Of a stretch of DNA of 64,000 nucleotides, positions 26,923-35,679 are shown piece by piece. Origin of the DNA: Saprospiraceae bacterium (GTDB lineage: Bacteria > Bacteroidota > Bacteroidia > Chitinophagales > Saprospiraceae); assembly GCA_025055285.1 (NCBI GenBank), contig JANWXM010000005.1:1-64000 (forward strand), in the 5' to 3' direction. A model generated the notes under the pieces. It saw only the letters and a program-made list of their open reading frames with translations, was not told the DNA's origin and did no database searches. Position numbers and translations under genes: made by a program. Each line of letters begins with the position of its first letter. Within the stretch, counting starts at the first letter, position 1.

Positions 26923-28596
26923 ATGAACAAGCAATGGATGGGATTGATCACGTATTCCCTTCTGGCGTTCACGTCGTTGCATGCTCAAGAAAGCCTCGAA
27001 CGGCCGCGCTTGATAATAGGCATTGTAATAGACCAAATGCGCTACGATTTTCTTTATCGATACTATGATGCTTATGGGCCAGATGGCTTTAAACGCCTGT
27101 TGCGCGAAGGCTTCTCATGCGAAAATACCCTTTACAACTACTGGCCTACCTACACCGGCCCGGGGCATGCGGCAATTTATACTGGCACTACGCCATCTGT
27201 TAACGGCATTGTCGGCAACGAATGGTACGATCGCCAGTGGGGACGAGGGCGCTATGTGACGGCCGATACTACTGAGGAAGCGGTGGGCTCCAGTAAGCCT
27301 GATGACCGCAGCGGCCGCCATTCTCCTCGCGTCTTGCTTAGCAGCACTCTCTCTGACGAGCTGCGCCTAGCTTTTGCTATGCGATCTAAGGTAGTGGGCA
27401 TTTGCCTGAAAGACCGCGGCAGCATTTTGCCTGCTGGCCACATGCCAGATGCCTGTTACTGGTTCGACGACAAAACGGGCCATTGGATCACTTCTACCTA
27501 TTACGCTAAGGAATTGCCAGAATGGGTAATAAATTTTAACCGCCAGGAAAAAGCGCGCAAGTACCTAGAAGGTATTTGGGACAAACTCCATCAGCGCCCT
27601 TACAGAGAGAGTTACGAAAACTGGCGCCAATATACCCACGGCAACTACAAGCCCGCGTCCTTGGTATGGCCGCGTAGCTTTCCCTACGACTTGCGCCTGT
27701 GGCGCGATAGCCTGTATCAAAAGTATGGCTATAGTCTTCTTCGTTTCGTCCCCGAGGGAAATACAATCACAGTAGATTTTGCTTTAGAGGCTATAGATAA
27801 AATGGCTTTAGGGCAAGACGAATACCCTGACATGCTGTGCTTGAGCTTCTCAACGCCCGACTATTGCGGCCACCAATTCGGCATTCACGCAGAGGAAGTG
27901 CAAGACATGTATTTGCGACTCGACCTAGAAATTGCGCGCTTACTAAAGTTTTTAGACGAACGCATAGGGAAAGAAAATGTATTAATTTTTCTCACGGCAG
28001 ATCATGGTGTAGCAGAAACTCCCCTGCATTTGCAACAGCTGGGAGTGCCGGCGGGTGTTTTTCCAGAAAGTCGCTTGAAAGACACACTGAATGCGCGCTT
28101 ACGAGGCGCGTTGGGCCTAAAAAAAGAATTCGTTCTAGCCGTATATAACCAGCAGATCTGGCTCAACGATCGAGATCTAGATGCAAAAAGCCGCCAGGAA
28201 GTCGTGAGGAGAATTAAAGCGTACTTGCGCCAACAACCTGGCGTGTACGACGTGCTAACTGTAGAAGAAATTATGCATCTACCTGCCGAATATCCGTTTA
28301 TTGCTGAGACTCGGCGAGGCCTACATCCTCAGCGCTCGGGCGACCTCGTTTTTCTTTTACAGCCAGGATGGCATCCCGACGATGAATATTTCGGCAAAGG
28401 AGGTACTACACATGGTTCGCCCTATCCTTACGACACCCATGTGCCATTAATCTGGTACGGCTGGAAAATAAAACCAGGCCAGACCTTTGAACCAGTGAGC
28501 ATCACCGATATAGCACCTACGCTAGCAGCACTGCTGCGCATCATGCGACCCAACGGATGCACGGGCAAGGTTATTGAAGATCTCTGGGAAGACTAA
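26923..28596 (+). CDS. pafA: PafA-type alkaline phosphatase (phosphate monoesterase)
   Basis: This 557-residue protein has a signal peptide (to about AQ22) and so is exported. Catalytic residues match the PafA subgroup: nucleophile Thr78 in WPTYTGPGH, Asn99 in IVGNEWYD, and the Lys163/Arg165 pair in LKDRGSILPAGH. Metal ligands sit in GIVIDQMRYD (Asp37), TPDYCGHQFG and LTADHGVAE. PafA is the calcium-activated, phosphate-insensitive phosphatase of Bacteroidetes that releases phosphate from organic esters. The gene is followed by uvrD on the other strand, with a 4-bp overlap of the two stop regions. Confidence 0.93.
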   Translation: MNKQWMGLITYSLLAFTSLHAQESLERPRLIIGIVIDQMRYDFLYRYYDAYGPDGFKRLLREGFSCENTLYNYWPTYTGPGHAAIYTGTTPSVNGIVGNEWYDRQWGRGRYVTADTTEEAVGSSKPDDRSGRHSPRVLLSSTLSDELRLAFAMRSKVVGICLKDRGSILPAGHMPDACYWFDDKTGHWITSTYYAKELPEWVINFNRQEKARKYLEGIWDKLHQRPYRESYENWRQYTHGNYKPASLVWPRSFPYDLRLWRDSLYQKYGYSLLRFVPEGNTITVDFALEAIDKMALGQDEYPDMLCLSFSTPDYCGHQFGIHAEEVQDMYLRLDLEIARLLKFLDERIGKENVLIFLTADHGVAETPLHLQQLGVPAGVFPESRLKDTLNARLRGALGLKKEFVLAVYNQQIWLNDRDLDAKSRQEVVRRIKAYLRQQPGVYDVLTVEEIMHLPAEYPFIAETRRGLHPQRSGDLVFLLQPGWHPDDEYFGKGGTTHGSPYPYDTHVPLIWYGWKIKPGQTFEPVSITDIAPTLAALLRIMRPNGCTGKVIEDLWED

Positions 28597-30884
28597 TCCA
28601 ATACCATCAATTTGGCAAAACGCAACACTAGCCGACGCTCTGGAACCTCGTCGTTGTTAAAAACAATAGAGGCGACGCGATTTTCGCGGGCGCCTTCAAC
28701 GCTTTTGACCACGCCCTCACCAAATTTGAGATGGCGTACCCGAACACCGGGCACTATTGCCTCCAACGGCGAGGGTTTAAAGTCATCGGCCATGTAGGCG
28801 GAAGTCTGAGGATAGGCAGCGGATACTCTCTGCTTAGTGAAGTTCCCTGAAATGCTAGCGCGAGCGGGCGTTTCCACAGAGACCCGTCGCGAACCGATAC
28901 CTCCTATATCCTCGTAGTGCTCGCGACTAATCTCACTGAGAAAACGCGACGGTGTGCTCTCCACAGGCCTGCCGTTCCGATAGCGCAATCCGGCATAAGA
29001 AATGGTTAGAAATTCCTTAGCGCGCGTAACGGCTACGTAAAAAAGTCTTCTTTCTTCATCTATCCCTCCAGGATTTTCTAGAGCAAAAAAGGAGGGAAAG
29101 AGCGTTTCCTCCATGCCTGTGATAAATACGCTGCGGAACTCTAACCCTTTTGCGGCGTGGGCACTCATTAAGGTAATGTAGTCTGGACTATCGTGCGCCA
29201 GATCAGCGTCTGTCAACAAAGTAACCGTTTGTAAATAAGCCGCTAGCGAAGCATCAGAAGTTTGCTCCTCCTCTTCGTTTAAGAGGAGAACCTCCGCACG
29301 GTCAGTAAATTCGCCAATAGCATCGAGCACGGCGTTGGCGTTTTGTAGACGACTCAGCCCTTCTTCGGTTCCTCGTGCACTTTTGAGTTCATCCAACAGG
29401 CCCGATTGGCGATATATATCAGCAGCAAGAGTGTAGGCGGACTCTACCTGAGCACGGCGCTGCCAGCTTTCTACAAGGGCGCGGAAATTCAGCACTGCTT
29501 TTCGAGCGCGCTCGGGCAAGTCGGCTGTGAGCGTAGCATCCCACAGCGGGAGATTATTTGCAATAGCATGCTGCCGAATTTTGTCTACTGTAGCCTCACT
29601 TATCCCGCGCGCGGGATAGTTAATAATGCGCACTAGCGCTTCTTCGTCGTAAGGGTTTACTGTCAAGCGCAGATAAGCCATCAAGTCCTTGACTTCCTTT
29701 CGCTGGTAGAACGACAGGCCTCCAAAAACGCGATAGGGTAAGTCTTGGCGACGAAGTTGCTCTTCAAATTTACGGCTCTGAGCGTTAGTGCGGTATAAGA
29801 TAGCAATATCGCCGTTGCGCAGATGAAAGCGGTTTTTTTGCTCTAAAATAAGGTCTACTACCCGACGCGCCTCGTCATCATCGGTTAGGCAGCGCAATAA
29901 ACGAATCTTATGATGACTGTCTTGGCGATTTGTCCAGATCTTTTTAGGTAGTTGACGCTGATTATGAGCAATAATTTCATTAGCCGCAGATACGATGTGG
30001 TGCGTGCTCCGGTAATTTTGCTCTAACTTAAAGGTTTTTAATTGAATAAAATCTTTACTGAAATCGAGAATGTTGTCAATGGTAGCCCCACGAAAAGCGT
30101 AGATGCTCTGAGCATCGTCTCCAACGACGAAAAGATTTTCCGGGCTGTCGGGATATTTTGTCAGTAAGAGAAGAATAGCGTACTGTAGAAAATTTGTATC
30201 TTGAAATTCATCCACGTGCAGATATTGAAAGCGCTGACGATACTTGTCGGCTACGTCTGGATGCTGACGCAGCAAATGGTGCATTTGCAGAAGCAAATCG
30301 TCAAAATCCATGGCTCCAGCTCGTTTACAGCGGGCCACGTAGCGCTCGTAAATGTCTACAGTGAAAGGCCGACGGGCTAAGCGGTCTTGTTCCATCATTT
30401 GAGGGTTGGAGCGGTAAAGTGCTGGCGTGAGGAGATTGCTCTTTGCCAGCGAGATACGCGAGCGTATGACAGCGGGATTATACTGCTGAGGGTCAAGACC
30501 CATCTCCTTGACAATGATGGTGCGCAGCAAGTTGGTAGTATCATCTGTGTCGTAGATAGAAAAGCTAGAGGGATAGCCGATTCTGGCTGCCTCAGCGCGC
30601 AAGATGCGCGCAAAAATGGAATGGAAAGTTCCTGCCCATACTTGGCGGGCTCTTTGGCCGACCACGCGTTCAATCCGCTCAGTCATCTCCCGAGCGGCCT
30701 TATTGGTAAATGTTAATGCTAAGATACGCCAAGGCTCTACCCCTTTTTCTAAAAGATAGGCGATGCGGTAGGTTAGCACACGTGTCTTTCCCGACCCCGG
30801 ACCGGCGATAACCAGTACAGGTCCTTCCGTCGCAGTCACAGCTGCGCGTTGTACATCGTTAAGCTCGTCTAAATAATGCGTCAT
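28593..30884 (-). CDS. UvrD/PcrA-like superfamily 1 DNA helicase
   Basis: This 763-residue protein has the SF1A motifs in order: Q-motif LNDVQRAAV, Walker A GPGSGKTRVLT, motif Ia ALTFTNKAAREM, motif II VDEFQDTN, motif III VVGDDAQSIYAFRGA, motif IV LEQNYRST, motif V MSAHAAKGLEF and motif VI RRLFYVAVTRAKEFL. A short C-terminal Tudor-like domain (GVRVRHLKFGEGVVKSVEG) is of the type that contacts RNA polymerase in PcrA. It unwinds DNA in excision and mismatch repair and removes proteins from DNA. A -7 promoter word lies only 5 bp before the ATG. Confidence 0.94.
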   Translation of the reverse strand: MTHYLDELNDVQRAAVTATEGPVLVIAGPGSGKTRVLTYRIAYLLEKGVEPWRILALTFTNKAAREMTERIERVVGQRARQVWAGTFHSIFARILRAEAARIGYPSSFSIYDTDDTTNLLRTIIVKEMGLDPQQYNPAVIRSRISLAKSNLLTPALYRSNPQMMEQDRLARRPFTVDIYERYVARCKRAGAMDFDDLLLQMHHLLRQHPDVADKYRQRFQYLHVDEFQDTNFLQYAILLLLTKYPDSPENLFVVGDDAQSIYAFRGATIDNILDFSKDFIQLKTFKLEQNYRSTHHIVSAANEIIAHNQRQLPKKIWTNRQDSHHKIRLLRCLTDDDEARRVVDLILEQKNRFHLRNGDIAILYRTNAQSRKFEEQLRRQDLPYRVFGGLSFYQRKEVKDLMAYLRLTVNPYDEEALVRIINYPARGISEATVDKIRQHAIANNLPLWDATLTADLPERARKAVLNFRALVESWQRRAQVESAYTLAADIYRQSGLLDELKSARGTEEGLSRLQNANAVLDAIGEFTDRAEVLLLNEEEEQTSDASLAAYLQTVTLLTDADLAHDSPDYITLMSAHAAKGLEFRSVFITGMEETLFPSFFALENPGGIDEERRLFYVAVTRAKEFLTISYAGLRYRNGRPVESTPSRFLSEISREHYEDIGGIGSRRVSVETPARASISGNFTKQRVSAAYPQTSAYMADDFKPSPLEAIVPGVRVRHLKFGEGVVKSVEGARENRVASIVFNNDEVPERRLVLRFAKLMVLD

Positions 30885-30889
30885 TGCGG

Positions 30890-30897
30890 CAAAAATA
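30890..30897 (-). promoter_or_regulatory. -7 promoter element immediately before uvrD start
   Basis: On the minus strand the word is tatttttg (TAnnTTTG). It ends 5 bp before the ATG at 30884, so transcription would start at or next to the start codon, giving a leaderless message. Confidence 0.35.
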
Positions 30898-31297
30898 AGG
30901 GCTCCCTCGACAATTGACTATTTCACGGCGCGACGAGGGTAGCTGTAAGGCTCGTTTTGTCCACAACTTTTTTAGCGAATGCAGCCAATTCATTGAAACA
31001 TTGAAGGACTTTGTGTCTCCTTCAGAAATGGTCACGGAGGATGCCCAAGAAAGGCAAAATGCCATTCTCCTGAGAGATTGTCTTCACTTAAGCCAGCCCG
31101 TTGAGCATTTTGCGGCTGTCTACTTAGGCAGGTGGGATGAATGAAATCGCCTTCTTATCCTTTTTGCCATTTTGGAAAAAAATTCTAAGCAGAGCACAAG
31201 CAGTGCTCAACTCTATCTTTCTTGTCCTGTTAACATGCGAGCTTCTTGTGCTTTGAACATGTTAAAGCGCGGAATGCGCATCAATTGCGCGATTGTT

Positions 31298-31305
31298 TAC
31301 CTTTG
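31298..31305 (+). promoter_or_regulatory. Bacteroidetes -7 promoter element that supports the start at 31319
   Basis: tacctttg matches TAnnTTTG. It lies 13 bp before the ATG at 31319 and argues against the longer reading frame that begins at 31172. Confidence 0.45.
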
Positions 31306-31318
31306 TGGCGCTGCGCAC

Positions 31319-32266
31319 ATGAAACGCCTAATAGGACGCTATACAGGCAGCCGGCCAGGAGCGCTGGTTATCGTAATCGCTGCCTTACACGGCAACGAGC
31401 CGGCAGGGGTGCTGGCTGTTAAAGAAGTTTTTCGCTTATTAGCTCTGGAGCCGCAAGTTAATCCTGACTTTGTTTTTAGTGGACGCCTTGTTGGCCTCAT
31501 AGGAAATACTCAAGCCTATCAGATAGGGCAGCGGTTCATCGAACAAGACCTTAACCGCATGTGGACGCCCTTGCACCTGCGCTGCATGCAACAAACGCCG
31601 CTTGCCGAGCGGCAGGCCGAATGGCGAGAATTGGGTGAACTGTTAGCGGCTGTACAAGAGGAAGTTCTTCAGTATAAGCCAAAAGCCCTTGTTGTGTTGG
31701 ATTTGCACACCACCTCTGCTAATGGAGGTGTTTTTTGCATACCCACCGACGACAAAGCCAGTTTGCGTCTAGCAAAGGAATTACATGCTCCTGTCGTACT
31801 GGGTATGCTAGATGGACTACAAGGCACGTTGTTGCATCATGTAGCGGGCAATCGCTTCGAAATTGGAGGTTATCCCTATTATTCTGTAGGTGTAGCCTTT
31901 GAAGCGGGTCAACACGAAGACCCTGAGTCAGTGAGCCGCGCGATAGCAGCTGTCATCCATACGCTCCGAGCAGTAGGGTGTGTGCGCGCTGAAGACGTAG
32001 ATAGCCGACACGAATGGTTGCTGCGCGCCTTCTCGGCGACACTGCCGAAAGTAACTCGCTTGCGTCATGTGCACCACATCCGACCAGGCGATGCGTTTGG
32101 CATGAGACCCGGATATGTGAATTTCCAGCCCGTACGCCGCGGCGAACATCTGGCCGATGATGCGAGCGGCCCCATCTTTGCTCCCGAAGACGGTTACATT
32201 TTGATGCCCCTTTACCAGCCTATAGGGTCAGATGGATTCTTTATTGTCCAGGAACTGAAAAATTAG
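31319..32266 (+). CDS. Succinylglutamate desuccinylase/aspartoacylase-family zinc protein
   Basis: The ATG at 31319 ([21 protein letters not shown]) gives 315 residues; a promoter word just upstream supports it over an in-frame start 147 bp earlier. Zinc ligands fit the AstE/AspA fold: His24 and Glu27 in LHGNEPAG and His130 in LDLHTTS. Arg80 in DLNRMW and a Glu in [11 protein letters not shown] complete the site. The C-terminal domain ([16 protein letters not shown] and on) is the usual beta extension. Family members hydrolyse N-acyl amino acids. No other arginine- or aspartate-degradation gene is nearby, so the substrate is open. kbl follows after 25 bp. Confidence 0.85.
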   Translation: MKRLIGRYTGSRPGALVIVIAALHGNEPAGVLAVKEVFRLLALEPQVNPDFVFSGRLVGLIGNTQAYQIGQRFIEQDLNRMWTPLHLRCMQQTPLAERQAEWRELGELLAAVQEEVLQYKPKALVVLDLHTTSANGGVFCIPTDDKASLRLAKELHAPVVLGMLDGLQGTLLHHVAGNRFEIGGYPYYSVGVAFEAGQHEDPESVSRAIAAVIHTLRAVGCVRAEDVDSRHEWLLRAFSATLPKVTRLRHVHHIRPGDAFGMRPGYVNFQPVRRGEHLADDASGPIFAPEDGYILMPLYQPIGSDGFFIVQELKN

Positions 32267-32291
32267 TGTACGTTTTCGTTTTTATAAGCAT

Positions 32292-33482
32292 ATGTTTACT
32301 ACGGTTAAACCCTTTCTCGAGCGTGAACTGGCTGAAATTCAACAAGCCGGCCTATACAAAGAAGAGCGAATCATCACCACTCCTCAGGGAGCCGTCATCG
32401 ACACTACGGTGCAGAAAGAGGTGCTAAACTTCTGTGCTAACAATTACCTTGGACTTAGCAGTCATCCAGAGGTTATTGAAGCTGCCATCTCAGCCATTCG
32501 CACGCATGGTTATGGCCTGTCGTCGGTGCGCTTTATTTGCGGAACTCAAGATATTCACAAAGAGCTCGAGCGACGTTTAGCGGAATTTTTAGGCATGGAA
32601 GACGCCATTTTGTATGCCGCCGCCTTCGATGCCAACGGCGGCCTGTTCGAACCTCTGCTAACGGAGGAGGATGCCGTCATCAGTGATGAACTTAATCACG
32701 CCTCTATTATTGACGGTATTCGGTTGTGCAAAGCTAAACGCTTTCGCTACAAACACAACGATATGAACGCTCTGGAAGATGCCCTCAAAGAAGCTTGTGC
32801 TGCTGGAGCTCGTCGTAAACTGATCTTTACGGATGGCGTCTTCTCTATGGATGGCACCATAGCCCAGTTAGACAAGATCTGTGATCTGGCTGAGCGTTAC
32901 GATGCTATGGTAGGAATTGACGACTGTCACGCCACTGGTTTCATGGGAAAGACCGGGCGAGGTACCCACGAATACCGCAATGTAATGGGGCGCATAGATA
33001 TCATCACGGGTACACTTGGAAAAGCCCTAGGCGGAGCGAGCGGAGGCTTTACTGCTGCTCGTCGGGAAATTGTAGAGGTTCTTCGTCAACGCTCTCGACC
33101 TTATTTGTTTTCCAATACAGTGGCGCCAGCCATTGTAGGAGGCAGCCTCAAGGTACTTGAACTCTTAAGCAGCACTACGGCATTGCGCGATAAACTTGAA
33201 GCAAACACGCGGTGGTTCCGAAAAGCAATGACCGATGCTGGCTTTGATATCTTACCCGGAGAGCATCCCATTGTACCCATTATGCTTTATGATGCGCCTC
33301 TAGCTCAGACCTTTGCTCGTCGTCTGCTCGACGAGGGTATTTATGTCATTGGCTTTTTCTATCCCGTCGTGCCCAAAGGAAAAGCGCGCATTCGAGTCCA
33401 ACTTTCCGCTGCTCACGAGCCCGAACACCTACAAAAATGTGTAGCTGCCTTCACTAAAGTTAAGCAAGACCTAGGGTTATAA
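32292..33482 (+). CDS. kbl: Glycine C-acetyltransferase (2-amino-3-ketobutyrate CoA ligase)
   Basis: This 396-residue protein belongs to the alpha-oxoamine synthase family. The PLP lysine is Lys244 in [30 protein letters not shown] holds the cofactor Asp and His, and [15 protein letters not shown] is the family's N-terminal signature. Length and the [20 protein letters not shown] end fit Kbl better than serine palmitoyltransferase or BioF, though these relatives cannot be excluded by eye. It cleaves 2-amino-3-oxobutanoate with CoA to glycine and acetyl-CoA in threonine breakdown. Threonine dehydrogenase is not in the window. Confidence 0.88.
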   Translation: MFTTVKPFLERELAEIQQAGLYKEERIITTPQGAVIDTTVQKEVLNFCANNYLGLSSHPEVIEAAISAIRTHGYGLSSVRFICGTQDIHKELERRLAEFLGMEDAILYAAAFDANGGLFEPLLTEEDAVISDELNHASIIDGIRLCKAKRFRYKHNDMNALEDALKEACAAGARRKLIFTDGVFSMDGTIAQLDKICDLAERYDAMVGIDDCHATGFMGKTGRGTHEYRNVMGRIDIITGTLGKALGGASGGFTAARREIVEVLRQRSRPYLFSNTVAPAIVGGSLKVLELLSSTTALRDKLEANTRWFRKAMTDAGFDILPGEHPIVPIMLYDAPLAQTFARRLLDEGIYVIGFFYPVVPKGKARIRVQLSAAHEPEHLQKCVAAFTKVKQDLGL

Positions 33483-33588
33483 TTCGAAAGTGCCGTTGAT
33501 AAGGAGTTTCACAATTCAACTATTTTCCATTTCTTTGTTTTATGGAAACTTAAATGGTCATTTCCTTACCCTTTATATCTGATGCACC

Positions 33589-34299
33589 ATGACTCCTCTG
33601 CGTTGTATCATCGTTGAAGATGAACCGCTAGCAGCTGAAATCCTAGCCGAATACATTCAAATGACGCCTTTTCTTCAATTAGTAGACGTCTGCCCTGATG
33701 CGCTCAAAGCGTTAGAAGTTGTGCGCGAAAAGCCAGTAGACGTTATCTTCCTAGATATAAACTTGCCTAAACTAACAGGCTTGGATTTCGTGAAGGCTCT
33801 CCCAAACCAACCTAAGGTAATTATTACTTCGGCTTATCACGAGTTCGCCGTTGAAGGTTTCGACCTACAAGTTGTAGACTATTTACTCAAACCCATAGAA
33901 TTTAACCGATTTACTAAGGCGGTAAACAAAATTTTACACACCCACCGCATTCAGGAAATAGCGCACAATTATCGAAAATCGCTTTCCCAAAGACCATTCT
34001 ACTTCTTTGCCGTTCAAAAACGGGCAGTAAAGATTTATTTAGATGAGATCCTATTTATCGAAAGTCTCAAGGATACGGTGATTATTCACACTCCCGATCA
34101 TTCATATCCAACTCATTACCACCTTAATGAGTTAGAGGAGATGTTGCCACGCGAGCATTTCTTGCGCATTCATCGCTCCTTCTTAGTGGCTATTGATAAA
34201 ATTGATTCCTTTTCAGCAGCAGAGATAGAGATAGGTGGGCGCACTTTACCCATTGGGCGAAAATACAAGGAGTATGTAGCGGAGCGATTAGAATCCTAA
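33589..34299 (+). CDS. LytTR-family response regulator
   Basis: At 236 residues this has a receiver domain with EDEPLA (acidic pocket), phospho-acceptor Asp56 in VIFLDINLP, ITSAYHEFAVEGFDLQVVDYLLKP, and a C-terminal LytTR DNA-binding domain (about residues 130-236) with KIYLDEILFIESLKDTVIIHT and FLRIHRSFLVAIDKI. It would bind promoters as a dimer when phosphorylated by a LytS-type kinase. The only such kinase here lies 12 kb upstream. The gene starts 106 bp after kbl and is followed by a gap before the convergent permease gene. Confidence 0.93.
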   Translation: MTPLRCIIVEDEPLAAEILAEYIQMTPFLQLVDVCPDALKALEVVREKPVDVIFLDINLPKLTGLDFVKALPNQPKVIITSAYHEFAVEGFDLQVVDYLLKPIEFNRFTKAVNKILHTHRIQEIAHNYRKSLSQRPFYFFAVQKRAVKIYLDEILFIESLKDTVIIHTPDHSYPTHYHLNELEEMLPREHFLRIHRSFLVAIDKIDSFSAAEIEIGGRTLPIGRKYKEYVAERLES

Positions 34300-34470
34300 A
34301 GTAATTAAACACGAGTGTATAAGATTGAAAAACAAAGCCTTTTGTTGTATAAAGTAGGGTTCGCCTTTACTTATTAGGATTTGTTTAAATGGAAAGAAGA
34401 CTGCGGAAGAGAAAGGTACTCTGCCTTATTTGCGCAGGATCAGATAAAGCTGCTAAAGAACGAATAGCGT

Positions 34471-35559
34471 TCATTTTTGCGCTCTGTGCATCAGCCAAAA
34501 AGCCACTCCAGTAAAAACCATATTAGGCATCCACATGCCTATCGAAGGTGGCACAGTGCCGCTAGCAGCAAACGATACGGCAAACTTAGAGAGCAAAATA
34601 TAGGCGGCACCAAGGCCAATACCCACTGCTAAGTGCAAGCCCATTCCACCTCGCACTTTTCGAGCAGCTACTGCTACACCTATAAGCGTGAGAATCAGGG
34701 TAGTAAAAGCATCGGCCGTACGGCGATGGAGTTCAATTTCAAACTGCCTGGAGGTAATTAGGCCGCGCTTGCGGTCGCGTTCAATGCTAGCCAACAGTTC
34801 TGGAGTAGTCATCTCTTCGTTCAGGTTGTGGAACCATACGAAATCCTCGGGCGTCAAGAGAAGAGCAGTGTCCAGAGGACGCGAACCATCAACAAATGTC
34901 TCGCGAAAGCCATCGAAAGTGCGTATGGTATACGCACTCAGACGCCAGCGCTGAGACTCCTCCTTCCATTCCGCCTGTTGCGCATGGAGAAGGCTGACAA
35001 GGCGGCTACCGTGAAATTTGTCTACGCGCAGGCCAATAATGGTTTGATTATTCGGATTGTAGTCTCGCACGAAAATGCGCGTGTCAGGAGCTACTAACAT
35101 GTACACGTTGCTGTTGCGACCTTTGGGATCTGTCCATACGTAGGTGCGCTCGAATTTTAATCGCGCCTTGCTCGTGTAGGGTACAACAAAATGATTGAGG
35201 GCTAGATGCAGTATAAAAATGCCAAGAGCAGTCAGCAAGTAGGGCCTCAGTAGACGCCGAAAACTCACGCCTGCATTTAGAAGGGATAAGATTTCTGCAT
35301 TAAATGCCATGCGCGACGTGAAAAAAATCACCGCTATCAGGACATATAAGGGCAGCAGTAGGCCACCCATGTAAAAGATGAAGCCTAAGTAATAGTCTAT
35401 TAAAATTTCTTGTAATGTACAAGGTTTCTCAATGAAAGACTTTACCTTTTCGCTAAAGTCAATGGCCATTGAGATAGCCGTAAAGATGAGCAGAGAGAAG
35501 AAGAAGGTTGAGACGTACTTGCGAATGAGATATCGGTCAAATGTCTTAAGCTTGAACAT
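34471..35559 (-). CDS. LptF/LptG-family permease (YjgP/YjgQ)
   Basis: This 362-residue protein starts MFKLKTFDRYLIRKYVSTFFFSLLIFT. Membrane helices are at the N-terminus (three, to about residue 120) and at the C-terminus (three, from about 280). Between them is a periplasmic beta-rich domain with RTFDGFRETFVDG and LTPEDFVWFHN. LptF/LptG form the transmembrane part of the ABC complex that extracts lipopolysaccharide for transport to the outer membrane. Bacteroidetes often keep the two permeases apart; which of the two this is cannot be told. It stands alone, with the dead IS directly upstream. Confidence 0.88.
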   Translation of the reverse strand: MFKLKTFDRYLIRKYVSTFFFSLLIFTAISMAIDFSEKVKSFIEKPCTLQEILIDYYLGFIFYMGGLLLPLYVLIAVIFFTSRMAFNAEILSLLNAGVSFRRLLRPYLLTALGIFILHLALNHFVVPYTSKARLKFERTYVWTDPKGRNSNVYMLVAPDTRIFVRDYNPNNQTIIGLRVDKFHGSRLVSLLHAQQAEWKEESQRWRLSAYTIRTFDGFRETFVDGSRPLDTALLLTPEDFVWFHNLNEEMTTPELLASIERDRKRGLITSRQFEIELHRRTADAFTTLILTLIGVAVAARKVRGGMGLHLAVGIGLGAAYILLSKFAVSFAASGTVPPSIGMWMPNMVFTGVAFWLMHRAQK

Positions 35560-35679
35560 AGAAATCTCTTAGTTGAGCGCCCTATTACAGGCAGACACTG
35601 CGAAAAAAGCACACCGAAAATACGGTCTTTTTCCAAAAAGGCACAAAAAGTAAGGGATGTTTTTAAGTTGATATGTCGA

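Larger units (their letters stand above)
30885..31318. other. Divergent intergenic region between uvrD and the amidohydrolase-like gene
   Basis: 434 bp. I see no convincing gene; a 76-codon frame at 30914-31144 has no recognisable features. It contains divergent promoter words at 30890-30897 (minus) and 31298-31305 (plus), a small hairpin gagcac/gtgctc at 31192-31208, and an 8-bp inverted repeat ttaacatg/catgttaa at 31230-31237 and 31258-31265. Confidence 0.5.

Noticed and set aside
30914-31144. 76-codon plus-strand frame between uvrD and the amidohydrolase-like gene
   Set aside because: No recognisable motif and overlapped by an antisense frame; probably chance.
33524-33548. Hairpin tttccat/atggaaa after kbl as a terminator
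   Set aside because: Stem of only 7 bp with no T-run in the right place; too weak to call.
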